Made by a program: the position numbers and the translations under genes
Assembly (NCBI GenBank): GCA_037349105.1
Contig: JAYJMM010000004.1
Span: forward strand, 826,001 to 890,000
DNA: 64,000 nt
Origin: Limnomonas spitsbergensis
Taxonomy: Eukaryota > Chlorophyta > Chlorophyceae > Chlamydomonadales
Reading direction: 5' to 3'
Part shown: one piece after another, positions 11,290 through 24,500 of the stretch
How positions within the stretch are numbered: the first letter of the stretch is position 1
Layout: every line of letters begins with the position of its first letter
Notes under the pieces: generated by a model
Told to the model about the DNA's origin: nothing
What the model saw: the letters and a program-made list of their open reading frames with translations, nothing else
Database searches by the model: none

Positions 11290-11294
11290 TTACA
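11290..11294 (-). terminator. TGTAA polyadenylation signal
   Basis: TGTAA on the minus strand about 75 nt past the CEP78-like stop. TGTAA is the usual poly(A) signal of volvocine algae. The short 3' UTR makes this tentative. Confidence 0.45.
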
Positions 11295-11366
11295 AGCTCT
11301 CGCAACGTTTGAGGTGTTGCTGAAGTCACAGCTGCCTGGCTTCCAACGGTGACAGCATCAGTGTGA

Positions 11367-11510
11367 CTATGATTCCAGCAAAGCATCGCCACACAAGTCA
11401 CACCATCTCTGCAGCTGCTCCACAACCGCCTCGACATTGCTGCTCAGGGGCAAGCTGGCACTACCGCCCTGGAAGTCCTCGTCCAGTGGCAACAAGCCAG
11501 GACCATCACT
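11367..11510 (-). CDS. CEP78: CEP78-like terminal exon N
   Basis: Acceptor [26 protein letters not shown] to [20 protein letters not shown] and stop TAG at 11367-11369. Part of this exon and the 3' UTR is copied downstream at about 11180-11280. Confidence 0.83.
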   Translation of the reverse strand, partial: SDGPGLLPLDEDFQGGSASLPLSSNVEAVVEQLQRWCDLCGDALLES

Positions 11511-14500
11511 CTGCAACAGCAAGAAAGGCAGGTCGAATGCGCAATTGTATGATGAGGAAAATGTAGCACCAGAGGTAGTAGTACTAGGAGAGTGTAACAA
11601 CATTGAATGAAAGGACCAGGGAGGTGTAATGTCAGTGCATGATGGGATTAGGGAGGTGTAACGTCATTGGATTACATGATCAGGAAGTGTAACGGGATAG
11701 CATTTCAAGATCAGGGAAGTGTTGGGTCATTGAATTATAGGATCAGGGACGCGTCCACGAAAAAACAAATAAAACACTCCGTATACCAGTAGTGGCAAAC
11801 ATACGAGCAAGCAGACCCCGCAACACTTTAGTGAGCGCGGCAGCGAACAAGCTCAAAGCTTGATCAGATGGACCGTATGACTTCCTTTAGCTTGGACTGA
11901 ACAATGACGCAAGTAGAGAGCCACCTTTTAGATGTGGAACGTGTGAAAGCTGGGTGTGGGATTTGGATGTGAAAAGTTAAGGTCAAGAGCTGGGTGTGGG
12001 CACTGCTGGGTGCAGGCATGGGATCTGATGTATGCTCAGGCCTCACCTGACGGTTATATTCGTGAGATGCCGCTCCTCCAGACAAGACAGGCCCTCCCTG
12101 CTGCATGCTGCGTCCTGCTACCGCCTCGAGCGGATACCATCCCCCCTGGTAGCCACCGCCAGCTGGTCTCCAGGTATCAGCCCCGCCGCCGGCCCCGTCC
12201 CGACCTGCGCTGGCTGCGGCCCCGCCGCTGGGCTGGCCCCGGCGGAGCTTGTGCAGCAGCTCCAGCCCACTGACAGCGACCTCCAGGTCGCGGAACATGA
12301 GAGCCAGCTCCACGACCGCTTCAGCTTCGGAAGATGGGCCGGGCTGTTCTGGAGGGCTGGCTGTGACCTGGACCGGGGAGACATCCGCCCTGGAGTGGTG
12401 TCAGTAGCAGCAACAGCAACAACAGGTCAGCAAGTTTTGGTGGATGCGAGGCAGATGGAGAATGGAAAATGGAAGCCAGGGTCAACCTTTAGGGTGGCAG
12501 CAGCAGTAGCAGCAAGAGCAACAGCAACAACAAGACTCAACCTTTAATGTGGCAGCAGCAGTAACAGCAACAACAACAGGTCAGCAGGTGTTAGTGGGTG
12601 CGCCCTTAAAGAGGCAGACCAAGGATGGGTATCAAAACAAGACTTCCCCCTTTGGTGTGGCAGGGACCAAGACTGCAGCCAGCGCAAAACAGCCCCGGAG
12701 ACTCCCCGTGCCTGCTTCTGTGTCCCACGACCAGGTCCTGAACCGCTTCCCTGAGCATCTTCCGCAAGCTTAGTCCCATCAATCCCTCTCCAGCTGACCT
12801 GTCTGAGGCTCAGCCTAGTCTGGGCTAAGGTCTCAGTCAGGCATAGGTATAAGTTTGGGCAAAGGTCTCAGTCAGGGCGAAGGTCTCTAATCAATCCCAC
12901 TCCAGCTGACCTGGCTGAGGCTCAGCCTTATCAGGGCTAAGGTCTTAGCCTGGGCAAAGGTCTCAGTCAGGGAAAAGGTCCCAGTCAGGGCAAAGGTCTC
13001 TAATCGATGGCTCTCCAGCTGACTGGCTGAGGCTCAGCCTAATCAGGGCTAAGGTCTCAGTCAGGGCTAAGGTCTCAGTCAGGGCGAAGGTCTCTAATCG
13101 ATGGCTCTCCAGCTGACCTGGCTGAGGCTCAGCCTAATCAGGGCTAAGGTCTCAGCCTGGGTAAAGGTCTCAGTCAGGGCAAAGGTCCCAGTCAGGGCAA
13201 AGGTCTCTAATCGATGGCTCTCCTGCTGACCTGGTTGAACCTGTTGGGGCTCAGCGTAGTCAGAGAAAATGTCTCATCAATGTCTCTTTAGCCTACCTGA
13301 TCCAGGCTCAGTCTAGTCTGGGCAAACGTCTCAGTAAGGGAAAATATCTATCATGGATGGCTCCTAAGCTTACCTGCCTGAGGCTCAGCCTAGTCAGGGC
13401 AAAGGTCTCAAATCAATGGCTCTCCAGCTGACCTGCCAGAGGCTCAGCCTAGTCAGGGCAAAGGTCTCTAATCAATGGCTCTCCAACTGACCTGCCTGAG
13501 GATCAGCCTAGTCAGGGCTAAGGTCTCTAATCGATGGCTCTCCTGCTGACCTGGCTGAGGATCAGTCTAGTCAGGGCTAAGGTCTCTAATCGATGGCTCT
13601 CCTGCTGACCTGGCTGAGGATCAGTCTAGTCAGGGCTAAGGTCTCTAATCGATGGCTCTCCTGCTGACCTGGATGAGGATCAGTCTAGTCAGGGCAAATG
13701 TCTATAATCGATGGCTCTCCAGCTGACCTGGCTGAGGATCAGTCTAGTCAGGGCTAAGGTCTCTAATCGATGGCTCTCCTGCTGACCTGGATGAGGATCA
13801 GTCTAGTCAGGGCAAATGTCTATAATCGATGGCTCTCCAGCTGACCTGACTGAGGATCAGTCTAGTCAGGGCAAAGGTCTACAATTGATGGCTCTCCAGC
13901 TGACCTGCCTGGGGATCAGTCTAGTCAGGGCTAAGGTCTCTTATCAATGGCTCTCCAGCTGACCTGCCTGAGGATCAGCCTAGTCAGGGCAAATGTCTCT
14001 AATCGATGGCTCTCCTGCTGACCTGCCTGAGGATCAGTCGGAGTGATCCGAACCTTACAACTCGAGTGCCCTTTGCTCGTAGTGGCAAAAAGCCCACTCT
14101 CACATTAGCCCAGTCGGAGCAAAGGTCCCTAATGGATCGCTCACTAGCCTCCCCGGCTGGGGCTCAACACGAAAGTGTAGGTATATATCTCAGCAGTCGG
14201 TACTCACCGTTCAGCCGCCATGTTGAAGGAGCGGACGGCCCGCCTGCGCATCCTCTTCTTTGTCTTCTTGGTGCTGCTGCCACGCCCTTTGCCCCCCGTA
14301 TCCCGCAGTCCCGTTGCCGCCCCGCTAGTAGAAGGGGATCCAGCATGTCCTGCGGATCCATCATCGAACAAGCGAGACACCTGCAAAGGTATCAGTGATG
14401 TGCCGATGACGGTCCTTATGGTGGCTGAATGCCTGAATCGTGTAGCTGAGATTCAGCCACCGTAATTGCAAGGCAAATTCAGCTACTTGTACCAGTAAGG

Positions 14501-15533
14501 GAATGCATTTACCTGCATGATTTCTGAATTACGGCGCAAATGCACAGCGCTGATAGATATACGGTACCTGCTGTTGAGCGCTGCCACAACCAATTATACA
14601 AGTTACCTGATATACGGTACCTGCTGTTGAGTACCTGCTGCTGCCACACCAAAGATACTCGGTACCTGAATGAGCTGTGCCACACCCATAGATTCACGGT
14701 ACCTGCTGCGGAGCTCTGCCTCACCCAATCTGGTGACTTGACTGGCTGTAATGGGGGTGTCGGAGTGTCAAATGAAGGCTCGGTCTCCTCCCGCCCTCTT
14801 TCCCTCCTCAGCAATGTGCATGTTTGTCTCTTTCAGGGCGGGGGGACCCACCTCCTGGACAGGCAGAAACCCTGACTACCCTAAACACTGACTACCCCCC
14901 CTCAAAATACATCAGGGACGGCCATAGTCTAGGGTTTAGTGTACCTAGGGTCTGGGGCCTAGCTTTGGGGTCTTAGAGTCAAAGGGGTTGGGGCGTGCTC
15001 ATGTGCGGGGTAGAGGATTTCCAACTTATAGCTTTCTGAGTCGCAATGGCTTCCAGCGCAAAGGGCAGCGATACAGAACACTGTTATTGTTAAGGTACTT
15101 CAGCTACAATTCAGCTACATCAACGCTTACTGCCCTAGGGTTCGGTGCATCAAGCCCCAATGCTTAGGCCTCCGGCCCAAGGCCGGTCAAGGTTTTGTAC
15201 CAAGTTAGTACCAACGTGCCCAATGATGGCTGCCTGGCTTCCAGCCACAAGTGGGATGGTGCGCATTACAATAAACACTTCCGCAGAATTGCAGAGGTAT
15301 CAGGGGCTTATTCAGAGGAACCATCTGGCACTAGAAATGGGGCAAACACAACTCATGAGCATGGTCACTTTGGTTCCAACTAATGGCTTCGTATCATGAC
15401 CAGTGTAAAGGGTTTGTGTGTGCGTGTGAGCATGTGGGTGTGTTTGAGTGTACGTGCATGTATGTGTGTTTACGTTTGTGTGTGCATGCCTGTGTGTGCA
15501 TGTATGTCAGTATGTGTGATTGTGTGCATGTGC

Positions 15534-15575
<42 letters not shown>

Positions 15576-18500
15576 CCTGCCTGAGACAGCATCCCCTGTG
15601 GTAGAAGTAACCCTCTGGCCTTCCTATGGGGCATCATGGCCGCCAACACGGTGGAGCCACCTCCGAAGCTGCCCTCCATCACTCAAAGCAAGCCTGCCTC
15701 AAACATCGACAGCCATCATCAAGTTTACAGTAAATAATTAAATATCTTACATTTTTTCAATTGCCGTTATATTTGATGGTGATTTGTAATACATTTTTAT
15801 TTATTTCATATGATCAACAGAAGTAGCGACCAGCGACCAAGGTAAGATGGCCACTGTCACTGACCTTTGGGTGTGGCAGCATGGCCACTAGCATGCTGGA
15901 GCCGCCTCCAGTGCTGCCCTCTGCTGATGCGGTTGAGCCCAGGGGCAGGTCCGAGGAGGTGTCTGCCTTGTGGAGAGACGTCGTGGTGTGCGCCTCTCCC
16001 CCTTCAAGGATGGTGTGGGGGCTGCAGAGGCAATGGCGGCCGCGGGGGGCAGAGGAAGGGGGTAGGACGGCTGAGTGCAGTACGAGAGAGGTATGAGAGA
16101 AATATGGGATCTGATTGAGGGAGGTGTGAGAGAGGTATGAGAGATGTTATAGACAGAGGTATGGAAGCAGATAGAGAGAGGTATGAGAGAAGTATGGCAG
16201 ACGGAATAAACAGAGGTATGAGAGCGAGGAGACCCCCCGGCAACTACCCTTGGTTGGTCGGACTTCAGCAATATAGACTCAGGGGCTTGCATACTGGGTT
16301 CCCCACCTATGCTTCCAGTCCTGCCAGGGATTCGACTTCTGGCGCAGGACATCATCTTTTTGTGTAGAGCAAAGACACGGAGTCCTGAAATTAGTCAATC
16401 ACAATTCTTTTCACCAAGGCACCAACCCTTTCCATAACAAGCTATACAAAAAAAAAAAGGTGTGCACAACCTTTTATGCACTTTGCATCGCAGTATATTG
16501 GAAGCGCTATCCCTCCAGAGCTAATTATTTTAATGCTCTGCCCTCGGGGCAAAATATTGACAACGAAACTCTCAAATGGAATAGACTGACCCCTGGTGTT
16601 GACAACATTCGCCTTTGAATGCATACCTCACACCCCACACAAGGGTCATGATGAGAAGCTGGTCACGGTGCCGATGTGGCTTCGGCCCCGAGCTGCGCTG
16701 TTCCCTTAACCCGCAAGCCCCCAAGGGGGTGTAGTTATCTTTCTCTCATCATGACAAAAGGCACAGCAAATCTACCGTGCTCGTTTCCACCCTGTCGACC
16801 CCCCCGCCGGCGGTGAACCGCTGCCCACCTGTTCGGAGCCTTCCTGAGCGGTGCTGAGCCCACCCTTCGCAGCAGCTGCTGCTCCCGCATGGCAGCGGCC
16901 AAGAGACGCTCGTCGCTCCACCTGCAGGGACAAGGGGGGGGGCAGCGGGGAAACAGGTTAAGCTGCGCCCAATGGCGGTTGCCCAACCAGTTCCCCAAAG
17001 TGGCAGTGGCGGTAGCTGCCCGGCATATCCTTCTGAAGGCGCGGTCTCGGGTGACAGGGTGGCAGCAGGTCCAGCTGCGGCCTCAACAGTGCAGGTCGAA
17101 TTCGTTTCATTTGTGGCTGCGACCCGGCGTATGTAGAGGTATGGACCTAGGTACAGGTATGAACCAACGCAGAGGTATGAACCTAGGCAGAGGTATGAAC
17201 CAAGGCAGCTCAACATCCTGTGGCCGCCCGGCAGCAGCAACCCCCCAAAGTAGTAACGGCAGTGGCCGCACGGTAGCAGCAGGCCCCTCAAAGTAAATGG
17301 TGGCAGTGGCCTTCCTGGTAGTTCCCCCAAAGTAGTAATGGCGGTGGGCGGTGGCCGCCCGGCTGCCATCCAAAGTGATGGTGGCAGTGGCCTTCCCGGC
17401 AGCCCCCCCTAAGTGATGGTAGTTGCGGCGGCCATCTGGCATCCCACCAAAGTAATGACAACATCGCTTAAGAGGTCGAGGGGTAGCTGTTTTAGTTTTC
17501 GTCACGGCGGGCTTTTCGTTCCTTTCACGAGATCCAGGACGAGGTGTGTGTGAGGAAGCAAGAGGATCCCTTATTTACTCCCGGCAGCCATTTCTAAAGA
17601 AATAATGGCATTGGCCCTCCCGACCTGCTGAATATTGAGGGCAGACCCCCCAGATAGTGGGGGCAGTCAGCTGTGGCCTTCTCGGCCCGCCCGCAAAGTC
17701 GTGGCAGTGGCCCTCCCGAACTGCCCCAAAAGAGGTGCTAGTGGCGGTGGCCTCCGCCCAGCCGCGCCACAATGGCGGTCTCTTTCATCCCACAACGCAC
17801 CTTCCTTTCGTAAGACTCCATGTCCTTGGTGGACTTTGCACGTGGGCTCCCTGCAAAACTGCTGAGAGGTGAGGGCAGACCCCCCACAAGTAGTGGGAGC
17901 AGTGGCCTTCTCGGCCTGCCCCCCAAAGTCGTGGCAGTGGCCTTCTCGGTAGCCTCCCTCTCCCAAGTAGTGCTAGTGGCAGTAGCGTCTGCCTGGCCGT
18001 TCCCCAATAGTGGTCCCTCTCTATCCCACAACACACCTTAGATAAACGTCAATATCCTATACTCAACGCACCTTACACAGGAGTCGGTATCCTTGGTGGC
18101 TTTTGCGCGTGGGCTTCCAGGGAAGCTGCTGAATGGTGATGGCAGACCCAGGGACCCAGCCGCCGTTGAGGTTGCGGAGCCGAGCACCTCCCAGTAAGCT
18201 ATGCTGGCTTCGGTGCGCGCCGGCGACGGGGGCTCCAGGAAGGGACGTATGAAGCCTAGAGCTGGGTTGAAGGCGGGCATCTGCCTAGGCTTGCGTAGCT
18301 GTGAGATAGGGTTAGGGTTTAAGGTTGATAGGGGGGCGTAGGAAGCATAGATCTGGGTTGAAGGCAGATATCTGCCAAAGCTTGCGTAACTGTGAGACAG
18401 GGTAAAGTTTTAAGTTTGAAAGGGGGGTATGAAGCCTAGAGCCGGGGGAAGGCAGGAATCTGCCTAAGCTTGCGTAGGTAAGGGTTCAAGGTTTAATGGG

Positions 18501-21500
18501 CGTATGAAGCCTAGAGCTGGGTTAAAGGCGGGCATCTGCCTGGGATTACCCAACTGTGAGACAGGGTAAGGCTTTAAGTTTATAAGGTGGGGGTATGAAG
18601 CCTAGAGCTGGTTTAAAGGCAGGCATCTGCCTAGGCTTGCGTAACTGTGAGACAGGGTTAGGGTTTAAGGTTAAAAATGGGGATATGAAGCCTAGGGCCG
18701 GATCGAAGGCAGGTATCTGCCTGGGCTTACGTAGCTGTGGGACGAAGTTAGGGACAAGGTTTTAAGGTTAAAAGGGCGGATGAAGCCAAGAGCTGGGTCC
18801 AAGGTGGGCATCTGTTGGGGCTTAAGCAAGCAAGAAATAAAGACTCCTCCTCCGCCGAAGCAGGAGGCGTGTGGCCGCTCGACCCACAGAAGTTCTATCT
18901 TAAGTAGGATAGTCCTCGCGATAATCTGCGGGGCTCACGACATTCTGCAGGGCACTTTCAACGAAGCGCCAGTCGCTCACCCCGCTTACATCTGGACCAC
19001 GGTATGAATTGAAGCTTGGCTGGGTTCGAACCGCACACGTCAGGATGGGCTGCCAAGGGGCTTAAGCAGCTACGAGATAGACAAAGCCTTAGGGCATAGA
19101 GTTTTTGAAGTTTTATATTGCTCAGATTTCTGATCACCTCGTACACCCCTCCCCTGCTCACCTTGAGTATCCCCATGTCATCCACATTCTGCCGCAGGTC
19201 CACCCTCAGCAACGCGCGGTGGTCCCGCATAAGCTCCACAAACTCGCCTTCGGAGCCGGATCTCAGCTGGCAGGCCCGCAGGCTGAGCAGCACCAGCCGG
19301 CGGTCGAAGCTCAGGGCGGCGCAGAGGCCCTTGGCTCCAAAATCAGTTACCTGACATGTGGGAGTGGAGAGCAAGGTTTCAGGTGGGACAGAAGGGTTGA
19401 AGACATCAGGGTTCAGGGGTTCTGACAGGACAAAAAGGGATGAAGGCAGAGGCCCTTGGCTCCGAAATCAGTCACCTGATATGTGGCAGTGGGAAGCAAG
19501 GGTTCAGGCAGGACAGAAGGGTTGAAGGCATCAGGGTTCAGGGGTTCTGACAGGACAAAAAGGGATGAAGGCAGAGGCCCTTGGATCCGAAATCAGTCAC
19601 CTGATATGTGGCAGTGGGAAGCAAGGGTTCAGGCAGGATAGAAGGGTTGAAGGCATCAGGGTAAAGGGGTTCTGGCAGGAAACAAAAGATGAAGATAAGG
19701 GCCCTTAGCTCCGAAATTGGTCACCTGATAGGGGGTGGAGTGGGAAGCAAGGTCCTGGCAGGATAGAAGGGTGTAGGCAACAGGGTAAAGGGGTTCTGGC
19801 AGGACAGAAGGGTCGAAGGCTGTGGCCCTTGGCTCCGAAATCAGTCACCTGATATGGGGCAGTGTGGAGCAAGGGTTCAGGCAGGACAGAAGGGGTGAAG
19901 GCATCAGGGTAAAGGGGTTCTGGCTTCTGACAGGACAAAAGGGATGAAGGCAGTGGGCCTTGGCTCCAAAATCTGTCTCCTAATATGTGGCAGTGGGAAG
20001 CACGGGTTCAGGCAGGGGAGAAGGGTTAAAGGCATCAAAGTAAAGGGGTTCTGACAGGACAAAAGGGATGAAGCCAGAGGCCCTGAACTCTTAAATCGGT
20101 CACCTGATAGGGGGGGGGAGTGGGGACAAGGGGAAATGAAAAATCCTCAGGCAGGGAGCATGCAGGTGCACACATGCACGCATGCATGCCATCAGGTGCA
20201 TGCAGAGCCAAAGGGGCTCATGGAATGAGGTTAAGGCAGAGACTGCACATGCGCTGAGGCCGCCCAACATAATCCCCAGTTCCCCACAGGTATCCTCCCC
20301 TTTCTCTCCTCCTCCTTCTCCCCCTCCTCCTCTCCATCCCCGGTCCTCCCGCTCATGTTATTCTCGGCCATCTCCATGTGCCTTAGCCCCCCACACTGCT
20401 TGTCCACCTCCCGGGCTGCTTCCCACAGGCGTGTATCCCGTCCCCTTGCTTTCATCCTTCCCCTCCCTCTCCCCCTCCCCCTGCTCTAAATCATCGCCCA
20501 TCCTTTGCTCACATTGTTCTCGGCCATCTCAATGTGCCTCAGCCCCCCACACTGCTTGTCCACCTCCCGGGCCGCTTCCCGCAGGGCTCGCTGGTGCTGG
20601 ATCTGCGGAATGCCACGCAGATCACAGGTCAAGCGTTTAAGATATTAGGGTCTCCAACAGTGTTTTTGGTGGGACATCCACCTAGGGGGACATCACCTAG
20701 GGGGGCGGAACTGTCCTCGGGCTTATAATGCAGGATATTTTTCCACACAATGTTATTAAGAGACTTGAGAAGCCAGGGTCGCTCACGTGGCTCTCAGATA
20801 GAAACGTGACGCGGAACTTGCCTCCATTGGTTTTTCCCGGTTGCATGGTCCAAAATAGGGGCCCTTGACCCAGCTTGTCTGACACGAGAAGCGCTCCGGT
20901 TTTCCATTACGTTTCAAGACAACGGACAATAGAATTGAAAATCCATTGATCCATGAATTACCGAGGGTGGAAGCAAAAGCCTTGTCCTGAGGCGTGTGGC
21001 CCAGGAGCCCCTCTCCCTCCCACCTGTGCGGAGGCGGGGTCACGGCTGGGGTCCGGGTACTCCCTCAGGTGACGGTGGAAGGCAGCGGTGGTGCGCCTCT
21101 GGGCATGAGCCTGATGCGGAGGCAGGGAATAGGCAACTGGGCGATGAACAGCGGAAGCAGAAGAGGAGATATGTGAGGAGAGTCGGAGAATAGGCAAGTA
21201 GCACTTGTCTCAGTTGGTGACATGTGAATGTGTGAGGAGAGCAGGAGAATAGACATATGAAAATAGCTGGAAAAAGTACATGCAGCAGTCGGAGGCAATC
21301 AAACCTGAACCCTGAACCCTAGTTATCTTTAGCCTGAACCCTAATAACACAAATCCTGAACCCTAGTAACCTTATACCTGGACCTTAGTTACCCAAATCC
21401 TGAGCCCTAGTTACCCAACCTACCTTGACAACCGAGGCAATCATTGCTGCCCCTCGGTCTGTGAGGCTGCATGCAGTAAGGTCCAGCTCCTCCAGGCTGG

Positions 21501-24500
21501 TGTTTCCCTCCAGACCCGGGAGGAGCAGCTGGGGGACAGAGAGAGATAGAAGGGAGGAGCATAAACTATCTGCCCGGGAGGGGCAGCTGTCAGGACAGCG
21601 CGCGAGGGAGGAGGGAGGCAAGGGGAGAGGAGGGAATGCGAGGCGAGGGGAGGGGAGGGCAAGGGATGCCAGGCGAGGGGGGCGGAATGAATCAACAGGG
21701 TACGCCCAGGTAGAGCAGCTGGCTGCACGTGAGAGAGGGGGGCTGAGAGGAAGGAATGGGAGCTGAGTAGAGTCTGACCGGCTTGTCTCAACAGCCGCAG
21801 CACGGACTTCGGTGAGAGGGTTGTTGAGAGACTACGGCACGGCTCGGCCCCTTCAAAAATGGCTTTCGCAGATCAAGAAAGAGGGGGTCCCAAGTAAGAG
21901 GGGAGGAAAGCATTTTTTAAAGTGAAAAGCTTTGCTGGAAAATCTCGGGGAAATCTCCGTCTTGATGGCATTGATGGCATGCATTGAAACAGGTTTCACG
22001 CTTCTCCGAGCAAGCCTGTTTGAACACGAGGTAGTCCAGGGTTGTTATACACGAGGTGTAGCCTTGTATCCCATGTGATCATTCAGCCAAGCACCCCATG
22101 TAGCCATGCGGCCATGCACCCCATGTGACCATGCGGCCATGCACCCCAAGCTGCCATGCAATCCAGATAGAATCCGGAGGGTGTGTGGGCTAACTTCGAG
22201 TGCCTTGCCTCCCATGCCTACAACCGCAATCTTGCCATGCACCCCATCAGACCATGCAGCCATGCACCTCATGAGACCATGCAGCCATGCACCTCATGAG
22301 ATCATGCAGCCATGGACCCCGAGCAGACCTCGAGCCCTTTGTCACCCATGTGGCCATGCAGCCATGCACCCCAGGAGACCATGCGGCCATGCACCCCATG
22401 AAACCATGCCCCCATGCAGCCCGCGCAGACCTCGAGCGCTTTGTCACCCATGTGGCCATGCAGCCATGCACCCCAGGAGACCATGCGGCCATGCACCCCA
22501 TGAAACCATGCCCCCATGCAGCCCGCGCAGACCTCGAGCGCTTTGTCACCCATGTGGCCATGCAGCCATGCACCCAAGGAGACCATGCACCCAAGGAGAC
22601 CATGCGGCCATGCACCCCATGAAACCATGCCCCCATGCAGCCCGCGCAGACCTCGAGCGCTTTGTCACCCATGTGGCCATGCAGCCATGCACCCCAGGAG
22701 ACCATGCAGTCATGCACCCCATGAAACCATGCCCCCATGCAGCCCGCGCAGACCTCGAGCCCTTTGTCACCCATGTGGCCATGCAGCCATGCACCCCAGG
22801 AGACCATGCGGTCATGCACCCCATGAAACCATGCCCCCATGCAGCCCGCGCAGACCTCGAGCGCTTTGTCACCCATGTGGCCATGCAGCCATGCACCCCA
22901 GGAGACCATGCGGCCATGCACCCCATGAAACCATGCCCCCATGCAGCCCGCGCAGACCTCGAGCGCTTTGTCACCCATGTGGCCATGCAGCCATGCACCC
23001 CAGGAGACCATGCGGTCATGCACCCCATGAAACCATGCCCCCATGCAGCCCGCGCAGACCTCGAGCCCTTTGTCACCCATGTGGCCATGCAGCCATGCAC
23101 CCCAGGAGACCATGCGGTCATGCACCCCATGAAACCATGCCCCCATGCAGCCCGCGCAGACCTCGAGCGCTTTGTCACCCATGTGGCCATGCAGCCATGC
23201 ACCCCAGGAGACCATGCGGCCATGCACCCCATGAAACCATGCCCCCATGCAGCCCGCGCAGACCTCGAGCCCTTTGTCACCCATGTGGCCATGCAGCCAT
23301 GCACCCCAGGAGACCATGCGGCCATGCACCCCATGAAACCATGCCCCCATGCAGCCCGCGCAGACCTCGAGCGCTTTGTCACCCATGTGGCCATGCAGCC
23401 ATGCACCCCAGGAGACCATGCGGTCATGCACCCCATGAAACCATGCCCCCATGCAGCCCGCGCAGTCCTCAAGCGCTTTGTCACCCATGTGGCCATGCAG
23501 CCATGCACCCCAGGAGACCATGCGGCCATGCACCCCATGAAACCATGCCCCCATGCAGCCCGTGCAGACCTCGAGCGCTTTGTCACCCATGTGGCCATGC
23601 AGCCATGCACCCCAGGAGACCATGCGGTCATGCACCCCATGAAACCATGCCCCCATGCAGCCCGCGCAGACCTCGAGCCCTTTGTCACCCATGTGGCCAT
23701 GCAGCCATGCACCTCATGAGACCATGCAGCCATGCACCTCATGAGATCATGCAGCCATGGACCCCGAGCAGACCTCGAGCGCTTTGTCACCCATGTGGCC
23801 ATGCAGCCATGCACCCCAGGAGACCATGCGGTCATGCACCCCATGAAACCATGCCCCCATGCAGCCTGCGCAGACCTCGAGCGCTTTGTCACCCATGTGG
23901 CCATGCAGCCATGCACCCCAGGAGACCATGCGGCCATGCACCTCATGAGATCATGCAGCCATGCAGCCCGCGCAGACCTCGAGCGCTTTGTCACCCATGT
24001 GGCCATGCAGCCATGCACCTCATGAGACCATGCAGCCATGCACCTCATGAGATCATGCAGCCATGGACCCCGAGCAGACCTCGAGCGCTTTGTCACCCAT
24101 GTGGCCATGCAGCCATGCACCCCAGGAGACCATGCGGTCATGCACCCCATGAAACCATGCCCCCATGCAGCCCGCGCAGACCTCGAGCCCTTTGTCACCC
24201 ATGTGGCCATGCAGCCATGCACCCCAGGAGACCATGCGGTCATGCACCCCATGAAACCATGCCCCCATGCAGCCCGCGCAGACCTCGAGCGCTTTGTCAC
24301 CCATGTGGCCATGCAGCCATGCACCCCAGGAGACCATGCGGCCATGCACCCCATGAAACCATGCCCCCATGCAGCCCGCGCAGACCTCGAGCGCTTTGTC
24401 ACCCATGTGGCCATGCAGCCATGCACCCCAGGAGACCATGCGGTCATGCACCCCATGAAACCATGCCCCCATGCAGCCCGCGCAGACCTCGAGCCCTTTG

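Noticed and set aside
12549..12773. Plus-strand frame [16 protein letters not shown]..
   Set aside because: Antisense to the minus-strand exon [13 protein letters not shown] and to CAA/CAG runs.
15400..15600. Cys/Val-rich plus-strand frame
   Set aside because: Translation of the TG-rich tract.
18985..19045. tRNA-like GGTTCGAACC at about 19024
   Set aside because: The flanking 5-bp stems do not pair and no acceptor or anticodon arm can be drawn on either strand.
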